A stretch of 64,000 nt of DNA. It comes from Sparassis latifolia (taxonomy: Eukaryota; Basidiomycota; Agaricomycetes; Polyporales; Sparassidaceae). Shown here piece by piece: positions 60,965-64,000 of this stretch; position 1 is the stretch's first letter, and every line of letters starts with the position of its first letter. The position numbers were made by a program, and so were the translations under genes. Where the stretch lies: contig CM031561.1 of the NCBI GenBank assembly GCA_018466975.1, positions 3,968,001-4,032,000 of the forward strand. Direction: 5' to 3'. The notes under the pieces are model-generated. The model made no database searches. It was not told where the DNA came from and saw nothing but the letters and a program-made list of their open reading frames with translations.

Positions 60965-63900
60965 TCAATGCTGTGAGTGGTTGGAATTATAGCGCGACAG
61001 ATTGAGGGAGTCGAACTCAAATAAATCAGATTCGATATCACTGTTGTCAGAATCCTCCGAATCGTCAAAAGGTGTGAGATTTCCCATGTCAAACACGTCC
61101 ACGAATGGCGTCTGCGGGATGTCCGCCATTGTATCTGTAGACTTGGCCAGGATAGCTGCGACACGAGCCTCCAGTTGTCGGGTAGGACCGGGCAGCGAAC
61201 GTTCCTCCAGAAAGAAACTGCTGAGTTCATGCAGATTCTGCACCATGTCTCCCAGATCGTCCTCCATAGGGAGATTCGAGAGTGCCACAATGTCATCGGG
61301 TTGGAAATCGATACGGGACGGTCTTGGATTGGCCTTGTTCAGACCGAACACAGCGGCCACATTGGCTCGGCAAACGTCTCGAAGGTGACTGGACTGTGGC
61401 ACGCACCATCCTGATTCCTGCGGAATGCCGAAGACTTCAGCAACGGATTCGACCTCCTTTGCATCAGCTCGGAGATGTGTATACAAACTCATGCGGAGGA
61501 TATGCTTCGCAGCAGGACCTCCTGAGATCTGCATTGGCTCGTCGAGAACATCCAGAGCCTGCGACGCCAGATCCGTCTCCAACAGTCGGAGTAACGGCAT
61601 AAGGAGTTCAGAGCCTAGCAAGGGATTCCTGATTTCTCGCTGCTGGAACAAGACCTTGAGGATCTGCATGGTGTGAATTCGCAGCCACCGCTCCTTGTTC
61701 AGAATCATGCCCATGAGGAGAGTGACGACTTCAGGCCAGTGATCAAGGCCATAATGTTCGCGTAGACTGGCAACCGACTGTCGTAAGAAATCTTCTTTCG
61801 TTCGGAATCGATTTTTGGCGAAGGACGTCATGATCCGTTCAATGCTAGGTCGTTCTTCCAGATTCGCGAGTCGCCCAACATCCAAAGCAAACTCCAGCAA
61901 GGACTGGCTCTTGTCATCGTTATTCATGGCATGCAAGCACCATGGGAGAGACAACGTGTACAGATCCCTGACTCTACCCTCAGAGAGATCAATGAGTCGG
62001 GGGTCATCCACTTTGGCGAGATACTGCAGCAACTTGAACGTGAGCGCATAGGTAGACGACGAACGCAGGCCTGTCAGCAAGCGAGGCTGCAGAGACGCTG
62101 GTCCGTCCCAATTCAACGGTTTGTGTGCAAGAAGTAGTTCGGCCGTTTGCGCATCGTCCAGGTCCATCCTTCTAAGCACAGTATCAAGCAACTTGAGAAC
62201 ATGGCAAAACTCGTCTTCAACGGTCGTGGACAGGCAAGCTATTGCACACCAGAATATCTGAGGTAGCAGCGACATATTTAAGTCGCTAGCCGACGCCCCA
62301 GAGATCAAACTGAGGATCAGTTCCACGTTGAACATCTGGATACTGGAGTCTCCATCCGCCACGGTCGCTGACAATCGCCCTATTAGAGCACCCAAGTGGT
62401 CCTTGTTCATCTTTGGTGCCAGAGCTCGGTACAGTTGCAGAGACTTGAAAGCAATAGGCCGTATAGAGCAAGCAGTGCCCCAAGCGGATGCCTGCTTGCC
62501 CCACCCTTCTCGTAGGTCTGGGTACAAAGGCTCCAGGAGCTTCAAGACTTCACCTGAGAACCATCTCATTTTCAATTCCACCTGCGTGTTAGAATCACTC
62601 TCCTCCCACAACTTGGTTTCTGCTTCTTGGGAAAGCGTAAGGATCACACCTCTGAGCTCAGAACGAGAGCGATACTGTAAGCGATCCGGGATCTCGTCAT
62701 AGCCAGACATGCAGGAGCGTAGAAGCTGAAAGAGCATGTGCCGAGAGCGTTCCCGAATGTACTCAGAACGATGGTCAAGGTGCATGAACAACGCATGGAG
62801 TAGCGCAGGCAGGTGAAGATGCAGCTCCCAATATCGCTCCATTGCGGCCTCTGAAAGGAAAAGAAGGGAAAACTGCGCAACGCCCAGCGACAGCCTCGGT
62901 TGCTCGGAGAAGAGAACGTCGAGATCGGACCACAGCTCGATGTCCTCTGCGTCTGGATGCGCAAGTTTATGCTCAAGGTTGGGCAACATTCGTGCGGGCT
63001 CGATCAGACTGCACAAGTCCTCAAAGATCTGTCTTCCTACAGTGCTCTGTGACAGACAAGCCACGACCTTCGCAGCACAGGTAATAAATGCCGTACTTCC
63101 AACCTTGTTGGACTGCTCGAGCAGAAATCGAATAGATGCATGGCCGTTGGTCTGATGTGGGGCGTCGACGAGCCTAGTCCAAAGCTGCAGAATCTGTTCC
63201 GCGTGACTCTCCGCATAGCGCACAGTAAGAGCCATTAAGTGGTAGATGGCGGAACGGCCTTCTCGTGTGAGACTTGATTTATCATCAGCCATGAGATCGA
63301 TGTTGGGGACCCAGTACTCTAAGCTTTGAAGAAGGAGAAGAGGACTTCTACCGGAGCGGTCATCAAACATACGGGTTATCCAACTACTGAGCTGAAAGAG
63401 TACACCGAAGGCTTGGCCTGGATGTTCTCCGGCAAGCACGTCCGAAATGAGCTTGTGCGCATGCAAATAGACACTGGGAGCAGAGCTACCAACCGCAGTC
63501 TCGTATTGCACCATTGAGATCAAACCGGATGCCTGCTCATGAGTGACTTCGAGCATATTGAAAGCGTGACGTCGGATCTCTAGGTGTGGATGGCAAAGAT
63601 TGGACAGTCCCAAGCAAACTACTTGCCTAAAACTGAAGCCATGAGTGGGTGCGTTGCAAATGACCTCTGCCACCACTTCAAAGAAACGCGCGTTACTTGT
63701 GTCTAGCTCCTTCGTGGTAACGTAAGCTCTTTTCAGAACTTCATCCAAGAAATCACAGTCGGCACGAGGGTCAGACAGAAGCGACCTGACAGCATATCTT
63801 CTCTTATCATCAGTAGAATTTTTACAACATCAGGCTAGAACTCACTTGGCATAATCACGCAGATGCTCATGAAACGACGCGAGAATGGCAGTAATACGGT

Positions 63901-64000
63901 CCAAAACGGAGGATACTTCGAGAGCCTTGTTGTAATTCTGGGAATACTTCTCCACCGGTGAAGTCGACGAGATATCGGGGGGGAAGAGTGCCTTTTGCTA
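60965..64000 (-). CDS. PAG1: Cell morphogenesis protein PAG1/Mor2/Furry-like, C-terminal part
   Basis: A 5'-truncated gene (its upstream exons lie past 64000). The last exon runs 63802-60965, the preceding exon 63846 to about 63997, with a 43-bp intron (63845-63803). They join as DYAK|RRYAVRSLLSDPRADCDF. The 940-residue product is helical and HEAT-like: SVYLHAHKLISDVLAGEHPG, RSPLLLLQSLEYWVPNIDLM, SEAAMERYWELHLHLPALLH, HLDHRSEYIRERSRHMLFQL. These match the middle and C-terminal domains of fungal PAG1/Tao3 and fission yeast Mor2. In yeasts this scaffold works with the NDR kinase Cbk1/Orb6 (RAM/MOR pathway) in polarised growth and septation. The C-terminus is acidic (DDSEDSDNSDIESDLFEFDS) and ends NSNHSQH. 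Intact as far as seen. Confidence 0.85.

Noticed and set aside
61002..61414. Ser-rich plus-strand frames at the 3' end of the PAG1-like gene
   Set aside because: Antisense to an intact 927-codon exon with clear family motifs; no independent support.

Overview
The window is fungal nuclear DNA, most likely from a mushroom-forming basidiomycete (Agaricomycetes). The evidence is short GT-AG introns of about 50 bp in every host gene, a fungal adenylate-forming reductase, LYC1, MLH1 and PAG1/Mor2 homologues, and a mobile-element load (KDZ and Tnp2 DNA transposons, Ty1/copia and chromodomain Ty3/gypsy retrotransposons) typical of that group. No species can be named from the sequence.

Layout. Bases 1-3133 (+) hold the 3' part of a hydantoinase/oxoprolinase + DUF917 fusion gene. 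Bases 3255-4589 (-) hold a LYC1-like lysine N-acetyltransferase. From 5123 to 38212 (-) lies a single host gene, an NRPS-like adenylate-forming reductase (adenylation, carrier and thioester-reductase domains). It has been expanded from roughly 4-5 kb to 33 kb by stacked insertions. Its five surviving pieces read in the right order and frame across the insertions: 38212-37314, 36885-36615, 22338-22235, 21042-19853 and 7476-5123.

Insertions in that gene, from the 3' end: a 504-bp TTA-flanked MITE in an intron; a 12.4-kb Tnp2-type DNA transposon (7477-19852) with its own companion gene and large inverted satellite arrays; a 1.2-kb inverted-repeat element with tRNA-like arms in an intron; a copia retrotransposon (22339-36614, TSD tagtt) that itself carries an 8.4-kb KDZ transposon (26472-34900, TSD tggtctct); and a 428-bp doubled MITE (36886-37313).

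Bases 38213-41057 are gene-poor and hold small hairpin and tRNA-like repeats. Bases 41058-55311 are a chromodomain gypsy element (A, TSD ctcca) containing a second, oppositely oriented chromodomain gypsy element (B, 42569-50039, TSD gacca), another copy of the CATCAGG MITE, and a probable 0.7-kb unclassified insert. Ordinary host sequence resumes with MLH1 (56542-59472, +) and the C-terminal part of a PAG1/Mor2/Furry-type cell morphogenesis protein (60965-64000, -).

The retroelement and host-pseudogene frames are broken mainly by transition-type stops, many of them explicable as CGA to TGA. LTR divergence judged by eye (gypsy A about 4%, gypsy B about 1.6%, copia one difference in 373 bp) fits the nesting order. 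All coordinates of exons, ends and TSDs were read by eye.
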